DNA from: Clostridia bacterium
GTDB lineage: Bacteria > Bacillota > Clostridia > Christensenellales > Aristaeellaceae
Length of the DNA stretch: 34,626 bases
Direction: 5' to 3'
Assembly: GCA_017434775.1 (NCBI GenBank)
Contig: JAFSGG010000081.1
Coordinates: 1-34,626 of the forward strand
This document shows positions 1 to 7,898 of the stretch, piece after piece. The notes beneath the pieces were generated by a model. The model saw only the letters and a list, made by a program, of their open reading frames with translations, did not search any database and was not told where the DNA came from. Each line of letters starts with the position of its first letter. Position 1 is the first letter of the stretch. The position numbers were made by a program, and so were the translations under genes.

Positions 1-323
1 GTGCGGCGGCACTGCCAGACAATAGCGTTGTGCACACACTTGCCGGTTTTCCTTTCCCACACCAGCGTGGTTTCCCGCTGGTTGGTAATGCCGATGGCCG
101 CAATTTCGGAAGGGTCAATATCCGCGTTGCGCACCGCCTGCCGCAGCGCCTCAATCTGGGAAGACAGAATATCCATGGGATCATGCTCCACCCAGCCGGG
201 CTTGGGATAAATCTGGGGAAATTCCCGGGAAGCGGCACAGAGCATGTGCCCTTCCAGATTGAAAATCACCGCCCGGGAGGATGTGGTGCCCTGGTCCAGC
301 GCCACCAGATACCGTTTATTCAC
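1..323 (-). CDS. glpK: Glycerol kinase, N-terminal part (runs off the window)
   Basis: FGGY-family kinase that phosphorylates glycerol to glycerol-3-phosphate in the cytoplasm. Only the first 107 or so codons are present; the gene continues past base 1. The translated start carries the phosphate-binding motif [15 protein letters not shown], then WVEHDP, then [17 protein letters not shown] and VWQCRRT, which are typical of GlpK and distinguish it from xylulokinase. The start is a GTG at 323-321, chosen because an AAAGGAGG site lies just upstream at about 333-340 and the family motif begins seven residues in. It is transcribed divergently from the Tyr T-box operon. No glycerol facilitator or regulator is visible. 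Confidence 0.93.
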   Translation of the reverse strand, partial: MNKRYLVALDQGTTSSRAVIFNLEGHMLCAASREFPQIYPKPGWVEHDPMDILSSQIEALRQAVRNADIDPSEIAAIGITNQRETTLVWERKTGKCVHNAIVWQCRR

Positions 324-370
324 AGGCTTTGCCTCCTTTATATGAAAAACAAATTTTTCTTCTTTTCTTT

Positions 371-398
371 AGTGTATCAAAAATCCGGAATTTTTCAA
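371..398 (-). promoter_or_regulatory. Predicted sigma-A promoter for glpK
   Basis: On the minus strand TTGAAA (398-393) and TACACT (376-371) are separated by 16 bases, about 50 bases upstream of the GTG start. It lies back to back with the T-box operon promoter. No catabolite-repression operator was recognised. Confidence 0.55.
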
Positions 399-419
399 GC
401 CCTTCCGCCACTTTTCGCC

Positions 420-448
420 TTGACAGAAGGGCATATTTCCTTTATAAT
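420..448 (+). promoter_or_regulatory. Sigma-A promoter of the Tyr T-box operon
   Basis: Perfect TTGACA at 420-425 and TATAAT at 443-448 with a 17-base spacer. Transcription should begin near 455, a few bases before the T-box stem I. Confidence 0.9.
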
Positions 449-454
449 GCTCGC

Positions 455-690
455 ATGGCTGTGATGGGAAGAAGTAGCAAAGCAGAGCCGTTTCAAGAGA
501 GTCCCCGGCTGGTGGAAGGGGGCAGCGGCGCTTTTGTGAATACATCCCGGAGCCCGATACCGAACAAAGGAATTTCAGTAGGCTATCGCCGGTGCGCCGG
601 TTACAGCGCCAAGAGGGCACATTCCTGTGCCGAACGGAAGTGGTACCGCGCTCATTCGCCTTCCCTTGAGGGACGGGCTTTTTTATTTTT
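455..690 (+). promoter_or_regulatory. T-box riboswitch, tyrosine specifier (UAC)
   Basis: tRNA-sensing leader that lets transcription continue when uncharged tRNA-Tyr binds. Visible parts in order: GGGAAGAAGTAGCA at the base of stem I (466-479); the AGAGAG motif at 496-501; the GGTGGAAG apical-loop element near 511-518; GTGAA followed by TAC at 541-543 as the specifier codon; and the conserved T-box AGTGGTACCGCG at 639-650. The base after TGG in that bulge is T, which can pair with a discriminator A as in tRNA-Tyr. A terminator follows directly. The Tyr assignment comes from the position of TAC and is independently supported by tyrS downstream. Confidence 0.93.
658..690 (+). terminator. T-box regulated terminator
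   Basis: GCC-T-TCCC pairs imperfectly with GGGA-CG-GGC around a TTGA loop, followed by a T-rich run at 679-690. It follows the T-box sequence and precedes the aminotransferase RBS, so it is the conditional stop of the riboswitch. Confidence 0.8.
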
Positions 691-703
691 CAGGAGGTAT
701 TTT

Positions 704-1885
704 ATGAACATTGATTCCATTCGCTTTGCCGATCGTTTCAACGGCATTTCCGGCAGCGCCATCCGCGAGATTTTTAAGCTTCTGGCCGTTCCCGGTATGA
801 TTTCCTTTGCCGGCGGCAACCCCTCCCCCGATTTTCTGCCCGGGGAAAAGGTGGGCGAAATTGCCAACGCCCTTTTGCAGGAAAAAGGAAAAATTCTTAT
901 GCAGTACGGCGCCACGGAAGGCTACGCCCCCCTGAAGGAAAGCCTGGTTTCCTATCTGAAGGATCGCTTCTCCTTCACCTGCACGGCGGAGGAAATTCTG
1001 CCCGTCACCGGCTCCACCCAGGCCATGGATCTGCTTTGCAAGGCCCTCCTCAACCCCGGCGACAAGGTGGTCATCGAAAATCCCACTTTCCTTGGCAATA
1101 TGCAGTGCCTGAACCTGTACCAGGCAAACCTGATCCCCGTGGACAGTGATGATGAAGGCATCGACGTGGATAAGCTGGAAGAAGTGTTCAAAAACGAACG
1201 CCCCAAACTGCTTTACATCATCCCCACCTTCCAGAACCCCACCGGCCGCACCCTGTCTCTGGAGCGCCGCAAGCGTATTGCCGCTTTGGCCAGCCAATAC
1301 GGCGTGGTAGTGGCGGAAGATGACCCTTACCGTGATCTACGCTACACCGGCACAGAGCTTCCCTCCATCAAATCCTTCGATACCGAAGGCTGGGTGGCTT
1401 TCATGGGCAGCTTCTCCAAGGTGATCAGCCCCGGCCTGCGGGTTGGCTATCTGGTGGCTCACCCCAGTATCCTTCGCAAATGCACCATCGGCAAGCAGTC
1501 CACCGATGTGCACACGGCGCTTGTCAATCAGGCGGTGGTGGATCATTACCTGCGCAATCATCTCCTCATGCCCCATGTGGAAACCATCCGCAAAGCTTAC
1601 GGCGAAAAGGCCGAAACCATGCTGAACATGCTGTCCAAATGCGGCGGCGTAGCCCGATATACCAAGCCGGAGGGCGGCCTGTTCATCTTCTGCGAGCTGG
1701 AAGAAGGCAGAAATGCTACCGAGCTTCTGAAAAAAGCCGTGGAAAAGGGCGTGGCTTACGTCCCCGGCACTCACTTCTACGCCTATGGCGAACACGATAA
1801 TACCTTCCGTCTCAACTTCTCCATGCCCAGCGTGGAGCAGATCAAAATCGGCATGGAAAAGCTGAACGACGTCTTTTCAAAATAA
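704..1885 (+). CDS. PLP-dependent aminotransferase, class I (LysN / aromatic type)
   Basis: A 393-residue fold-type I aminotransferase. The PLP-binding lysine is K239 in GSFSKVISPGLRVGY. Other family marks are the VTGSTQAMDLLCKALLNPGD segment, IPTFQNPTGRTLS and the late FRLNFSMPS arginine motif. This is the group that includes 2-aminoadipate, kynurenine and branched-chain or aromatic aminotransferases, so sequence alone does not fix the substrate. Because it is the first gene behind a Tyr-specific T-box and shares the transcript with tyrS, a role in tyrosine/phenylalanine transamination is inferred. Start ATG at 704 has GGAGG at 693-697; the same frame is open further upstream, but that part is the riboswitch. 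Confidence 0.9.
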   Translation: MNIDSIRFADRFNGISGSAIREIFKLLAVPGMISFAGGNPSPDFLPGEKVGEIANALLQEKGKILMQYGATEGYAPLKESLVSYLKDRFSFTCTAEEILPVTGSTQAMDLLCKALLNPGDKVVIENPTFLGNMQCLNLYQANLIPVDSDDEGIDVDKLEEVFKNERPKLLYIIPTFQNPTGRTLSLERRKRIAALASQYGVVVAEDDPYRDLRYTGTELPSIKSFDTEGWVAFMGSFSKVISPGLRVGYLVAHPSILRKCTIGKQSTDVHTALVNQAVVDHYLRNHLLMPHVETIRKAYGEKAETMLNMLSKCGGVARYTKPEGGLFIFCELEEGRNATELLKKAVEKGVAYVPGTHFYAYGEHDNTFRLNFSMPSVEQIKIGMEKLNDVFSK

Positions 1886-1900
1886 AAGGAGTTGGTCAGC

Positions 1901-2398
1901 GTGCTAACTGTCAGAAAAATGGAATGGGCGGATGTGGATATCCTCGCCCAAATCCAGAAAGATGCTTTTGCACCCCTCTACCAAAGATTTCACGATCCTT
2001 CCAATCCCCACCTGAAGGGCAGGGCAGATATTGAACGACGGCTGGATAACCCCTGCATTCACCCCTTCACCATCGAAGAGGACGGCTGCATCGTGGGCGG
2101 CATCTGGTATATACGGAACAGAAAGCTGCTTCTGTGCGAACTGAAACCCCATGAATATTACCTGGGCCGGGTGTTCATCCGGCCGGACAGACAGGGAAAA
2201 GGTCTTGCAAAGCAGGCCATCCTGCTTTGCGAACAGCAATTCCCGGACGCCGTAAAATACTATGTGGATTTTCCCGATGTGCTGGAGAAAAACCGCCGCT
2301 GCTATGCCGGGGCCGGGTACCGCCCCACCGGCATCAAACAGGAAACGGATCCCGGCGTCATCCTGGAACTGTACGAAAAAATTGTAAAACAACCATAA
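1901..2398 (+). CDS. GNAT-family N-acetyltransferase
   Basis: A 165-residue protein with the GNAT acetyl-CoA fold. The core motif is YYLGRVFIRPDRQGKGLAKQAI, where RQGKGLA is the pyrophosphate-binding loop, followed by a C-terminal segment with RRCYAGAGYRPTG typical of the family. The acceptor substrate is unknown. GTG at 1901 is preferred over an in-frame TTG at 1892 because AAGGAG at 1886-1891 sits nine bases before it. It lies 15 bases after the aminotransferase and 16 before tyrS, so it is inside the Tyr T-box operon. Confidence 0.85.
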   Translation: MLTVRKMEWADVDILAQIQKDAFAPLYQRFHDPSNPHLKGRADIERRLDNPCIHPFTIEEDGCIVGGIWYIRNRKLLLCELKPHEYYLGRVFIRPDRQGKGLAKQAILLCEQQFPDAVKYYVDFPDVLEKNRRCYAGAGYRPTGIKQETDPGVILELYEKIVKQP

Positions 2399-2414
2399 AG
2401 GAGATTGAATCAAA

Positions 2415-3638
2415 ATGGCACATGTACTTGATACCCTCCGGGAACGCGGATTCCTGGCCCAGATCACCTTTGAAGACGAACTCTACAAGCAGCTGGAAAA
2501 GGAGCCCACCACCTTCTATGTGGGCTTTGACCCCACCGCCACCTCCCTGCATTTCGGTCACTTCATTCCGATCATTGCCATGGCCCACATGCAGCGCGCC
2601 GGCCATATCCCGATCGCCCTGGTGGGCGGCGGCACGGCCATGATCGGCGACCCTTCCGGCAAAACCGATATGCGCAAGATGATGACCGTGGAAACCATCG
2701 ACCATAACGTATCCTGCATCAAAAAGCAGATGGAACGCTTCATCGAGTTCGGCGAAGGCAAGGCCATGATCGTCAATAACGCCGACTGGATCCGCAAGCT
2801 TTCCTACATGGATTTTTTGCGGGACGTGGGTTCCCTCTTCTCCGTCAACCGCATGCTGGCTGCCGAATGCTACAAGCAGCGCATGGAGCGCGGCCTTACC
2901 CTGCTTGAATTCAACTACATGGTGATGCAGGCCTATGACTTCCTGCAGCTGTTCAAGAACCACGGCTGCCGGCTGCAGATGGGCGGCGACGACCAGTGGA
3001 GCAACATGCTGGCCGGTGCCGATCTCATCCGCCGCAAGGAACAGGAACCGGCTTTCGCCTGCACCTTCAAGCTGCTCATGAACCACGAAGGCAAAAAGAT
3101 GGGCAAAACCGAAAAGGGCGCCCTGTGGCTGGATCCCACCCTTTGCACCCCCTACGAATTTTTCCAGTACTGGCGCAATATCGCCGATGCGGACGTGGAA
3201 AAATGCCTGAAGCTGCTCACCTTCCTGCCCATGGAAGAAATCAATAAGCTTTCCAAGCTGGAGGGCAGCGCCATCAACGAAGCCAAGACGGTTCTTGCCT
3301 ACGAATGCACCAAGCTGGTCCACGGCGAAGAAGAAGCCCAGAAGGCTCAGATGGCAGCGGCGGCCCTGTTTGGCGGCGGCGCAGCGGCGGATGTGCCCAC
3401 CTTCGAATGGAAGCAGTGCGATATGGAACAGGATAACCGACTCACCACCCTGCTCCACCTGTGCGGCTTGTGCGTAAGCCGCGGCGATGCCCGCAAGCAG
3501 ATCCAGCAGGGTGCCGTGGTGATGGCGGACAACAAAGTCACCGATATCGACACCATGGTGACTGCCGATATGATTCCCACCGACGGTATTCTGCTGCGCA
3601 AGGGCAAGAAAAACTACTGCCGCGTGGTGCTCAAGTAA
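2415..3638 (+). CDS. tyrS: Tyrosyl-tRNA synthetase
   Basis: Class I aminoacyl-tRNA synthetase that charges tRNA-Tyr; 407 residues, a normal length. The HIGH motif appears as HFGH at 46-49 after [12 protein letters not shown], and the KMSKS loop as KMGKT at 228-232. The [10 protein letters not shown] segment is also characteristic. The C-terminal third is an S4 RNA-binding domain ([19 protein letters not shown] onward). RBS is AAGGAG at 2398-2403. It is the third gene behind the Tyr T-box, which is the expected feedback control, and its TAA stop overlaps the ATG of the next gene. Confidence 0.97.
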   Translation: MAHVLDTLRERGFLAQITFEDELYKQLEKEPTTFYVGFDPTATSLHFGHFIPIIAMAHMQRAGHIPIALVGGGTAMIGDPSGKTDMRKMMTVETIDHNVSCIKKQMERFIEFGEGKAMIVNNADWIRKLSYMDFLRDVGSLFSVNRMLAAECYKQRMERGLTLLEFNYMVMQAYDFLQLFKNHGCRLQMGGDDQWSNMLAGADLIRRKEQEPAFACTFKLLMNHEGKKMGKTEKGALWLDPTLCTPYEFFQYWRNIADADVEKCLKLLTFLPMEEINKLSKLEGSAINEAKTVLAYECTKLVHGEEEAQKAQMAAAALFGGGAAADVPTFEWKQCDMEQDNRLTTLLHLCGLCVSRGDARKQIQQGAVVMADNKVTDIDTMVTADMIPTDGILLRKGKKNYCRVVLK

Positions 3639-4291
3639 TGCCCGGCGATTACAAAACCTTAAAACAAGCGGCCAGCGATCAATTCATCGTGAACAAGAGC
3701 CGCTTCATCGGCTACGCCGCCCCCTGCGAAAGTGAGGAGGCGGCGCTGGACTTTTTGCGTTCCATCCGGGAAAAGCACAAGGATGCCACCCACAACTGCT
3801 ACGCCTACATCATCGGCCAGAATGCCGGCATCATGCGCTACAGCGACGACGGCGAGCCCGGCGGCACCGCAGGTATGCCCATCATTGAAGTGATGAAAGC
3901 ACGGGGCGTGGTGAACTGCTGCGTGGTGGTCACTAGGTATTTCGGCGGCATTTTGCTGGGTGCCGGCGGTCTTGTACGCGCTTACACCAAGGGCTGCGTG
4001 GTGGCGCTGAATGCGGCGCAGGTAGTCACCATGGAGGAAAGTCAGCGGATTTTGCTGGATATTCCCTACCCCATGTGGGATAAAATCAATTATCACCTGC
4101 AATCCCTGCCACAGATCACGGAGAACACCGAATTTGGCGCTTCCGTTTCCGTAACCCTTCTGGTGCGGGTAAAGGACGTGGATACCGTAATCGAAAAGCT
4201 GAACACCCTTTCCGACGGCAAGCTGGATTATTTGCCCGACGAAATTCTCCATTACCCCTGGCCGGAAGAAAGCCAGGCTGAACCGGAATAA
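3638..4291 (+). CDS. yigZ: YigZ / IMPACT-family protein (UPF0029)
   Basis: A 217-residue cytoplasmic protein of the YigZ/YvyE family. The N-terminal IMPACT domain shows the family blocks HNCYAYIIG, RYSDDGEPGGTAGMPI and VVVTRYFGGILLGAGGLVRAY; a shorter C-terminal alpha/beta domain follows. The eukaryotic relative IMPACT modulates translation control, but the biochemical job of the bacterial proteins is not settled. The ATG overlaps the tyrS stop as TAATG, which indicates translational coupling and membership of the Tyr T-box operon. A hairpin terminator follows at 4299. Confidence 0.92.
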   Translation: MPGDYKTLKQAASDQFIVNKSRFIGYAAPCESEEAALDFLRSIREKHKDATHNCYAYIIGQNAGIMRYSDDGEPGGTAGMPIIEVMKARGVVNCCVVVTRYFGGILLGAGGLVRAYTKGCVVALNAAQVVTMEESQRILLDIPYPMWDKINYHLQSLPQITENTEFGASVSVTLLVRVKDVDTVIEKLNTLSDGKLDYLPDEILHYPWPEESQAEPE

Positions 4292-4298
4292 TATAAAA

Positions 4299-4324
4299 AG
4301 CCGCCTGCATTCCTGGCGGCTTTT
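4299..4324 (+). terminator. Terminator or attenuator after yigZ
   Basis: AGCCGCC (4299-4305) pairs with GGCGGCT (4315-4321), then TTTT. The next gene starts only 22 bases later and no separate promoter was recognised, so some read-through into the S51 peptidase operon is likely. Confidence 0.75.
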
Positions 4325-4345
4325 GCCAAAACAGGAGGGATTTTT

Positions 4346-5095
4346 ATGGTATTGTTCCTCACCAGCCACATGGGCGGCAATCGCTTCCCCCCGGACGATC
4401 CGGAACCCAAGCCGGTGCTTGCGGAAAACCGCTTCGTGGAAAACCTGAAAACATACTGGCCGGAAAAAGCAAAGGTTCTGCTCATCGCCTCCGACCCCGG
4501 GGAGCATGTGGTGCTGGACGATATTGCCCGCTCCTTTTCCCACACCCTGCCCATGGCCGGGCTGCCGGTGGAATTTGTGCTGCCCTGCGATGACCGGAAC
4601 GAAGAAGCGGCAGCGGATCTTTCACATTACGATGTGATCATCCACGCCGGCGGCCATGTGCCCACCCAGAATGCTTTTTTTCACAAAATCGGCCTGAAAG
4701 AAAAATACGCAAACTATCACGGCATCGTCATCGGCATCAGCGCAGGCACCATGAACTGCGCTTCCATCGTCTACGCCCATCCGGAACTGGATGGAGAGGC
4801 CGTGGACCCGGATTACAAGCGCTATCTGCCCGGCCTGGGGCTGACGGAACACCAGATTCTGCCCCACTTCCAATACCTGCGCACCGTGTGGCTGGACGGC
4901 ATGAAGGCCATCGATCAAATCGCCTTGGCAGATAGCCGGGGGCGTTGTTTTCTCTGCCTCAACGATGGTAGCTATGCCCTGCAAAAGGACGGCAAAACCA
5001 CTGTTTTCGGCGAAGCCTATCTTTTGCAGGATGAAAAACTGACAAAGATCTGCAGCGATGACGAAAGCGTGGAATTGGAAAGGAGCAAAGCATGA
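4346..5095 (+). CDS. Peptidase S51 family protein (dipeptidase E-like)
   Basis: A 249-residue protein of the Ser-hydrolase family that contains dipeptidase E and cyanophycinase. The nucleophile elbow is GISAGTMN with S132. Upstream IIHAGGHVPTQN corresponds to the family glycine-rich loop that forms the oxyanion site, and HQILPHFQYLR supplies a candidate histidine. There is no signal peptide, so it should be cytoplasmic. ATG at 4346 follows AGGAGG at 4334-4339. Its ATGA overlap with the VOC gene starts a tight four-gene run. Confidence 0.82.
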   Translation: MVLFLTSHMGGNRFPPDDPEPKPVLAENRFVENLKTYWPEKAKVLLIASDPGEHVVLDDIARSFSHTLPMAGLPVEFVLPCDDRNEEAAADLSHYDVIIHAGGHVPTQNAFFHKIGLKEKYANYHGIVIGISAGTMNCASIVYAHPELDGEAVDPDYKRYLPGLGLTEHQILPHFQYLRTVWLDGMKAIDQIALADSRGRCFLCLNDGSYALQKDGKTTVFGEAYLLQDEKLTKICSDDESVELERSKA

Positions 5096-5442
5096 AACTT
5101 GGCGAAATTTGTTTCCTGACAAACGATGTGCCCCGGCTGGCCTCCTTTTATCGGCAGCTGCTGGGCATGGACGATGACTGTTCCGATCCCGTCCATCAGA
5201 CGCTGATTGCCGAAGAAACCATGCTCACCATCTACAACGACGGTACCCGGAAGGAAAACAATAACCATAACATGTGCATTGCCTTTACCGTGGAAAACAT
5301 GGACGATGTATATCAGCGAGTGCATGCCCTGGGTGCACAGATTCTGCAGCCTCCTGCCCGGCAGCCCTGGGGCACCGTCAACATGTGCTTTCTGGACCCT
5401 GACAACAATCAGGTATATCTGCGCTGTTTTCCAAAGGAGTAA
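5092..5442 (+). CDS. VOC-superfamily (glyoxalase/bleomycin-resistance-like) protein
   Basis: A 116-residue single-module VOC protein. It opens with LGEICFLTNDVPRLASFYRQLLGM, the usual beta-alpha start, and ends with PWGTVNMCFLDPDNNQVYL, the usual metal-ligand and closing strands. Members include glyoxalases, dioxygenases and drug-binding proteins, so no substrate can be given. The start overlaps the upstream stop as ATGA and GGAG lies inside the end of the S51 gene. Confidence 0.85.
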   Translation: MKLGEICFLTNDVPRLASFYRQLLGMDDDCSDPVHQTLIAEETMLTIYNDGTRKENNNHNMCIAFTVENMDDVYQRVHALGAQILQPPARQPWGTVNMCFLDPDNNQVYLRCFPKE

Positions 5443-5447
5443 CGAAA

Positions 5448-5981
5448 ATGAAGCTTCTTTTCACCATCGACAAAAAGAACTACAAAGAAGGGGGCACCGC
5501 TTTTGTGCGCCCCTCTGTTCGCGGCATTATTCAGAAAAACGGCCTGATCGCCATGATCCACAGCCTGAAATACGGCTACTATAAACTACCCGGCGGTGGC
5601 ATGGAAAAGGGTGAAACCCACGAGGAGACCCTCATCCGGGAAGTGGCGGAGGAAAGCGGCCTGCAGATAATCCCTGCATCTATCCGCCCCTTCGGCTATG
5701 TGAAACGCATAGAAAAAGGAAAATGGGACGATATTTTTGTTCAGGAAAATTTTTATTTCTTCTGTGATGCCAAAGACGACCTCCTGCCCCAGCAGCTGGA
5801 CGACTATGAAGCGCAGGAACGCTTCACCCTCGCTTTTGTTGCGCCCGATCAGGCCATTCCTGCCAACCGGCAGGCCATGGAAAAGTTGGCAGACGAAAAG
5901 CCTTTGTATGTCACCATGCTGGAAAGAGAAAACAGAATTCTGCAAATGATAAAAAACAAGGAGAAAGGAGATAACACATGA
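5448..5981 (+). CDS. Nudix hydrolase
   Basis: A 177-residue protein with a complete Nudix box, GGGMEKGETHEETLIREV then AEESG, which binds the divalent metal for hydrolysis of a nucleoside diphosphate linked to another moiety. The N-terminal strands (AFVRPSVRGIIQKNGLIAM) resemble 8-oxo-dGTP-type enzymes, but substrate cannot be deduced. The gene is five bases after the VOC stop and overlaps the zinc-ribbon gene by four bases. Confidence 0.9.
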   Translation: MKLLFTIDKKNYKEGGTAFVRPSVRGIIQKNGLIAMIHSLKYGYYKLPGGGMEKGETHEETLIREVAEESGLQIIPASIRPFGYVKRIEKGKWDDIFVQENFYFFCDAKDDLLPQQLDDYEAQERFTLAFVAPDQAIPANRQAMEKLADEKPLYVTMLERENRILQMIKNKEKGDNT

Positions 5982-6205
5982 AATGCCCTTATTGTGATCA
6001 GGAAATGCGGCCTGGCGTTCTGAACGGTGACGGTCGGTCTGCCGTCCGCTGGAAGGAAGGCAGCAAAAAAACTCCTTTCTGGGACAGGCTGGCAGGCATT
6101 GGTAAGGTGAAGGGGGTCAAATACAAGCTGGTATCATTTAACATGGATGCATGGTATTGCAAAAGCTGCCGGAAAATAATCATGGATGCCGAAGTGGAAG
6201 AATGA
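5978..6205 (+). CDS. Small zinc-ribbon protein (DUF6487-like)
   Basis: A 75-residue protein with CPYC near the N-terminus and CKSC near the C-terminus, an arrangement that would bind one zinc as a discontinuous ribbon. The middle carries a W-rich segment (VRWKEG, FWDRL). It resembles the PF20097/DUF6487 group of small proteins with unknown function. It is last in the four-gene run, with an ATGA overlap to the Nudix gene, and is followed by a strong bidirectional terminator. Confidence 0.78.
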   Translation: MKCPYCDQEMRPGVLNGDGRSAVRWKEGSKKTPFWDRLAGIGKVKGVKYKLVSFNMDAWYCKSCRKIIMDAEVEE

Positions 6206-6206
6206 A

Positions 6207-6235
6207 AAAAGCCTGAGGAGCTTTTCCTCAGGCTT
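6207..6235. terminator. Bidirectional terminator between convergent genes
   Basis: AAAGCCTGAGGA and TCCTCAGGCTTT form a long stem around a short loop, with A-run and T-run on opposite flanks. It serves both the zinc-ribbon gene (plus) and the methyltransferase (minus). Confidence 0.9.
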
Positions 6236-6240
6236 TCTGT

Positions 6241-6795
6241 TTACTTTTCTTCTTTTTCCTTCCGGGGCTTAAAGCCCACCAACGCACCGCACATCAGGTT
6301 CTTGCGGCAGCTGACGGCGGTGAAACCGGCCTCCTGCATAACCCGCATGATTTCCCGGCGGCTTAGGCCGCCTTCGTTCATCTGCACATGGGAAGAGGCC
6401 ATCACAAACTGACCGCCTTCATGCAGCACACGGAACGCTTCCTGAATGGCGCCGCGGATCACGTCGCCGCGCACGGCAGTGGGCAGCAGCACGATATCAA
6501 AGCTGTTGCTGCGCCAGGGAATATCATCCACCCGGCCGGAAATGACGTCCGCATCATCCAGCATTTCACGCACAGCCCGTGCCTGTTCCGGCTGTTCGCA
6601 CAGGCCGCACAGGGTGAGACGCATTTTATCATTCAGTGCACTCAGCAGCGCACCATCCACACAGGCCATATCCAGTATCTTATCATGCTCTTCCAGCATC
6701 GCCCAGCTGGTGCAGGCACGCATGGCGGCGTTCATTCTTTTTCTAACACCCAGCGCGGCCTGATAGCTGTTCAGCGTGGTGGTCTTGGTCAGCAT
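6241..6795 (-). CDS. Class I SAM-dependent methyltransferase
   Basis: A 184-residue protein with a Rossmann methyltransferase core. Motif I is weak but recognisable in KILDMACVDGALL, motif II region is LCGLCEQPEQARAV, and FDIVLLPTAVR followed by AFRVLHEGGQFVMAS match motifs IV to V of the UbiE/class I type. The substrate is unknown. ATG at 6795 has AGGAGG six to eleven bases upstream; a longer in-frame reading passes through the promoter and leader hairpin and is rejected. It is monocistronic, with its own promoter at 6851-6880. Confidence 0.75.
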   Translation of the reverse strand: MLTKTTTLNSYQAALGVRKRMNAAMRACTSWAMLEEHDKILDMACVDGALLSALNDKMRLTLCGLCEQPEQARAVREMLDDADVISGRVDDIPWRSNSFDIVLLPTAVRGDVIRGAIQEAFRVLHEGGQFVMASSHVQMNEGGLSRREIMRVMQEAGFTAVSCRKNLMCGALVGFKPRKEKEEK

Positions 6796-6814
6796 GTCAT
6801 TTCCTCCTGAAAAA

Positions 6815-6831
6815 GGGGGCAAAACCCCCTT
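6815..6831 (-). terminator. Terminator-like hairpin in the methyltransferase leader
   Basis: On the minus strand AAGGGGG, loop TTTTG, then CCCCC and TTTTT, ending just before the AGGAGG of the downstream gene. It has the form of an intrinsic terminator but lies between promoter and start codon, so it may act as an attenuator. Confidence 0.6.
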
Positions 6832-6850
6832 GGTTTTCCATTGCCACCTG

Positions 6851-6880
6851 ATTATAGCACAAAAGAGAAACAAATGTAAA
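6851..6880 (-). promoter_or_regulatory. Predicted sigma-A promoter of the methyltransferase
   Basis: Minus strand TTTACA (6880-6875), 18-base spacer, TATAAT (6856-6851). Predicted transcript start is near 6844, giving a leader of about 50 bases that contains the hairpin. Confidence 0.7.
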
Positions 6881-6983
6881 TAGATTTTGTAACATTTTCT
6901 TAAAACTTTTTATTGTTTCGAAATCTTTATAAATCCTTCCTTTCGTTATGCCTTCTGTTGTTCATTCTTTTTCAGCAAAAGAC

Positions 6984-7005
6984 CGCCAGCCCCGAAAGGC
7001 TGGCG
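6984..7005 (-). terminator. Hairpin terminator after the anti-sigma gene
   Basis: CGCCAGCC and GGCTGGCG form a perfect 8-bp stem around a six-base loop, followed on the minus strand by GTCTTTT. It ends the sigma/anti-sigma transcript. Confidence 0.7.
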
Positions 7006-7028
7006 ATCCGATTGATTTAACGGCTGTG

Positions 7029-7898
7029 TTATTGCACATTCAGCATAAACGTAACTTCCACCCGATCCACCACTTCCATATTGGCATAACGGACAAGGGC
7101 ATCCACATCGCACAGAGGACCCTGATATGCGTTCGTCCTGTCAAGGGTTTCATGCCAACCGGAGCTGATCAACACTTCATACGGTTCATCCGCAGAAACA
7201 GGGGTAAGTCCTTGGTCGTACAATGCATCAATCTCAGCCCACATCGCCAGATGATTTTCCTGATATACATCTACTGTTTTCACGCCTTGCCGGGGTTTGA
7301 GCAAGGTGATGTGCATTGTCACTTCCGCCCTCTCCCCCTTCGGAAGAGGCTGAGCAAAAATACATTCCATACCATGAATCCATTCTTCCGCTGCCAATTT
7401 TTCATTTGGAGCCTGATTTCCCACCCACATTTCTTCTATTGTGCTTCCATACTCCACATAATCCACATGCTCACCATTTACCTTCACTTCCTCACCGACA
7501 AGATAGATGGGCGTATCTGCCTGGAAGCCAATGCCTACTGCCAGGGTTTTGCCATCAAAATATGCATCCTTTACAGTGCATACATATGCATCGCTTTTCT
7601 GAACAATATCAATGGACTGCACCTGCGCTGCCAATAGCTGCGCTTCATCAGAATCCGCTTCTTTGCCAAAGAGAAACTGAATCACATAGCTGTGATTCCA
7701 TGCAAGCCCCACCAGGGAACACATCAAGATCACAATCACAAGAATCAAGCCAACGGTCCATTTCTTTTTCACTCTTTTTTCTCCTTCCCCGTGCGCCTTG
7801 TTCAGCACACGCTGTGCCAGCCAGGGATCCTCTTTCATGCCGGAGAGGGATGTTTCAAATACCTGCTGAATGATCTGCTTATTTCGGTTATCTTCCAT
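7029..7898 (-). CDS. Putative transmembrane anti-sigma factor (DUF4179-like)
   Basis: A 289-residue protein. The first 50 residues are hydrophilic and helical, then WTVGLILVIVILMCSLVGLAW forms one membrane span, then a long extracellular part of about 210 residues rich in beta strands. This N-in, one-span layout and its 11-base overlap with the ECF sigma gene match membrane anti-sigma factors of Clostridia (DUF4179/RsgI-like). The overlap suggests translational coupling, giving matched amounts of the two proteins. No carbohydrate-binding or protease motif was recognised in the external domain, so the sensed signal is unknown. Confidence 0.75.
   Translation of the reverse strand: MEDNRNKQIIQQVFETSLSGMKEDPWLAQRVLNKAHGEGEKRVKKKWTVGLILVIVILMCSLVGLAWNHSYVIQFLFGKEADSDEAQLLAAQVQSIDIVQKSDAYVCTVKDAYFDGKTLAVGIGFQADTPIYLVGEEVKVNGEHVDYVEYGSTIEEMWVGNQAPNEKLAAEEWIHGMECIFAQPLPKGERAEVTMHITLLKPRQGVKTVDVYQENHLAMWAEIDALYDQGLTPVSADEPYEVLISSGWHETLDRTNAYQGPLCDVDALVRYANMEVVDRVEVTFMLNVQ

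Noticed and set aside
281-703. N-terminal extension of the aminotransferase by 141 codons
   Set aside because: The extension covers the promoter, T-box and terminator; a good RBS and family-length start occur at 704.
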